From: Anniella stebbinsi
Taxonomy: Eukaryota > Chordata > Lepidosauria > Squamata > Anniellidae
DNA length: 64,000 bases
Direction: 5' to 3'
Assembly (NCBI GenBank): GCA_029215795.1
Contig: JARDYH010000001.1
Span: forward strand, 14,159,501-14,223,500
A program made the translations under genes and the position numbers. Below, piece after piece: positions 61,980 through 64,000 of this stretch. Every line of letters begins with the position of its first letter. Positions within the stretch are counted from its first letter, which is position 1. The notes beneath the pieces are model-generated. The model was not told the DNA's origin, made no database searches, and saw only the letters and a list, made by a program, of their open reading frames with translations.

Positions 61980-62440
61980 ATTTATTTATATTATTTATTT
62001 AAAATTCTTATACCCTACCCTTCCTCCGAAAGGAGTACAGAGCAGCTTACAGTACTAATAAAACACATATCAATAAAGCAACCATGAAATCATGCTTTCA
62101 CACTAAACAATTAAAATACGTAACAGTAATAATCTGACCTAAAAACCAACCAGTGAGGAGCCAATGCTTTTGTAAATAAGTTATTTAACTTACATATTAC
62201 TATAGTCACACTAGGGGCTAATTGCACCTCTCCTGGAAGGGAGTTCTACAAATAGGGGGGTGGACACCACTGAGAAACCACATACTTATTAGACAAAGGT
62301 CACATACTGATTAATGATGCTAATTCTGGAAATGGCCCATCCTGACAACAGGGCTCCGAGAGGTGTACACTCCCTTAGTCAAAGTAACTGTCTCTCATGG
62401 TTTCCCCCATCTTTTGGTTAACCAACAGGTAGACTAGTGG
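61980..62440 (-). mobile_element. L2/CR1-like LINE 3' UTR fragment
   Basis: TTATTTATATTATTTATTTA tail, CCCTTCCTCCGAAAGGAGTA, A-rich stretch, CAGTGAGGAGCCAATGC, then CTCCTGGAAGGGAGTTCTAC and CACCACTGAGAAACCAC. The order matches the antisense 3' UTR of squamate LINEs, with the GGAGTTC-ACA...CACTGAGAA block well preserved. Confidence 0.7.
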
Positions 62441-64000
62441 GAAATAAATTCCCATTACTAGACATTTACCCCATTTTCATTACTTCGTGAGACTTGGGTG
62501 TGTTAGGGGAAGTGAAAGAATTTCATTCCACTCTATTCACATGACCTCAACATCCAAGTCTGAGCAAAGTAGTCATAGGATATTTGCATGTTGCTTGCAT
62601 TCGCCATTTCTCATCATTACTACATAGATGCAAAAGACTGATGGAAGAATTGGTTGGGACATTGATGCCAGGGTGAATGGGTGGAGGATTGAAGTTAGGT
62701 TATTCAGCGTTATGAGACATTACTTGGAGAATGATGGATTTGATCCACACATGATAGGATTTGTGTCTAAGACATTTGCTATGTCTCATTTCTTAAAGAC
62801 ACAAAAGACAGGTGAGGGTTTCCCACTGAAATTCCAATATATCTATGAATATTTATTCTTAAATTATCCTGTATGTATGCATGTATGTAAAATGATTTCA
62901 AATAGCTATAGGCTCTCCTTAAGAACAATGAAATGCTGGTTTTCAATTTTCATATTTGATGCGAGCCAGACTGTTAATGTGATGGGACTGTCAGTCAGAT
63001 GACATTGTCTGCAGTGTTGTCCAAAGTAGTGGCTAATTAACAGCTTGGGATTAAAATGCTACAGCTTTTGAATTTAGTGGTTCGCTACATTGGCTTTCCA
63101 CCAATGTAGCGAATTGGATGAAACAGGCTGTGATTACCATTAGGGAAGCTAGTAGCTTGAGGCTTGCTCTGGAAAGTTCATTTTAAGCATTTGACAGGGA
63201 TGAGGAGAATAGTTCCAGCTGAACTGAAAATAATCTTTGACTCGAAGTCAGGTACTCTTAAATAAAGGTAGGTAGTTGCAGGATGGGGGGGAAGGGATGA
63301 GACCTTAATGTGATGTAAATTATGTGACAGAGTGCCTGGTGTTCATTTGTGCATCATTCTTCAGTATATGGAACACTCAGTGCTGCCATCCATCAAAAGA
63401 ATATTCGGGATATGTCACACCAATGAGGAGCCAGTAGCGGTCCTATATGTAGTGTGTTCCTGATTTATAGAAGCCTTGTTTATTATTGAGAAGGAATGAA
63501 TAAGAGAAAAAGTCAGCAATGTGTGTCATATTTTCTAAGCAATCTGAGGGCCAATTCACAGGATCAGTTCAAGTGGAAGATGATCAAATCAAAGTTTGTC
63601 CTGATCTTTGCTATACCAATATGAAAGCAGGTGAACCTTAATAGCAGATTCACATGATCACCCAGTTAGTCATTAGTGGTTATCAAAGTAGAACCATGTG
63701 ATGAATTGACCAAGAATAGTTTAATATTTTAGCAACACCCCCGCTTTATTTCATACATATGGGGATGTGGCAGAAGCAAATACAGGAATAAAATTCACAG
63801 ATGTTCTTTGTGTCTAGTGTGGTTACTAATAATTAAGATTTATGCAGTCTTGTATCTTAACAATTCACCTGGTAGCCATAGACCAGGAATTCATAGACCA
63901 GGAATTCTATATAGCTGAGTGCATGGATTTCCATGCACGTGGGTGAGCACGTGGTGGAGGAGGAATGTATCTCTGTCCCCTCTCTGCCAGTCCACTAGGT
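62441..64000. other. AT-rich intron with a perfect hairpin and a 15-bp tandem repeat
   Basis: It contains a 13-bp perfect stem at 63081-63113 and two tandem copies of atagaccaggaattc at 63878-63907. The 124-aa frame at 62628-63002 has no known motif. No exon recognised. Confidence 0.5.
63081..63113. repeat. 13-bp perfect hairpin
   Basis: ttcgctacattgg at 63081-63093, loop of 7 nt, then its exact complement at 63101-63113. Pairing stops outside the 13 bp. Confidence 0.9.

Noticed and set aside
62628..63002. 124-aa plus-strand ORF
   Set aside because: No known motif and no DIAPH2 homology; the expected next FH2 exon does not match it.

Overview
The window reads as intronic and exonic DNA of a vertebrate nuclear genome, most likely a squamate reptile (lizard). 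The repeats support this: CR1 LINEs with the ATTCTATG-type 3' tail, an RTE/BovB ORF2 fragment, many L2-like LINE 3' ends with tails of the kind GCGGTATATAAAT followed by (AAAT)n, tRNA-derived and CORE/MIR-type SINEs, many small inverted-repeat DNA transposons, and no primate or rodent SINEs. There are no operons, Shine-Dalgarno-led genes or CRISPR arrays. The species call is an inference from repeat content.

One protein-coding gene is recognisable. Five plus-strand exons (25313-25414, 27286-27380, 34824-34925, 40790-41029, 48362-48491) join in frame across GT-AG introns into 223 codons of a formin homology 2 (FH2) domain. The residues match DIAPH2 (Diaphanous-related formin 2) better than DIAPH1 or DIAPH3. 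The positions equivalent to the two classic actin-assembly residues of mouse mDia1 (Ile845 and Lys994) are both kept, at exactly the same spacing of 149 residues. Neither the start of FH2 (upstream) nor the rest of FH2 and the DAD tail (downstream) is in the window, so the flanking introns exceed 25.3 kb and 15.5 kb.

Region by region: 1-25312 is intron. It holds a foldback hAT-like MITE with an 8-bp target duplication (202-773), an internally deleted antisense L2-like LINE with a readable endonuclease fragment (4960-6475), a CR1 split by two related MITEs (13160-14750), a 2.1-kb GC-richer unclassified repeat (16274-18410) and a second inverted-repeat element (23422-23937). The four introns between exons (25415-48361) hold a degraded plus-strand L2-like LINE (28115-29320), a nearly palindromic MITE (29613-29850), tRNA-derived SINEs, more MITEs and two CR1 copies. 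The downstream intron (48492-64000) has a BovB fragment, a (CT)n(GT)n microsatellite, a CORE-SINE, a second copy of the unclassified repeat (56492-57312), a MITE with a 3-bp target duplication (59035-59296) and further LINE ends.

I did not find a new gene system. The best leads are the repeat biology: a clan of inverted-repeat elements with related termini, nested insertions that can be ordered in time, and an unclassified repeat family with two copies here. Most long ORFs outside the five exons are chance frames inside repeats or AT-rich intron.
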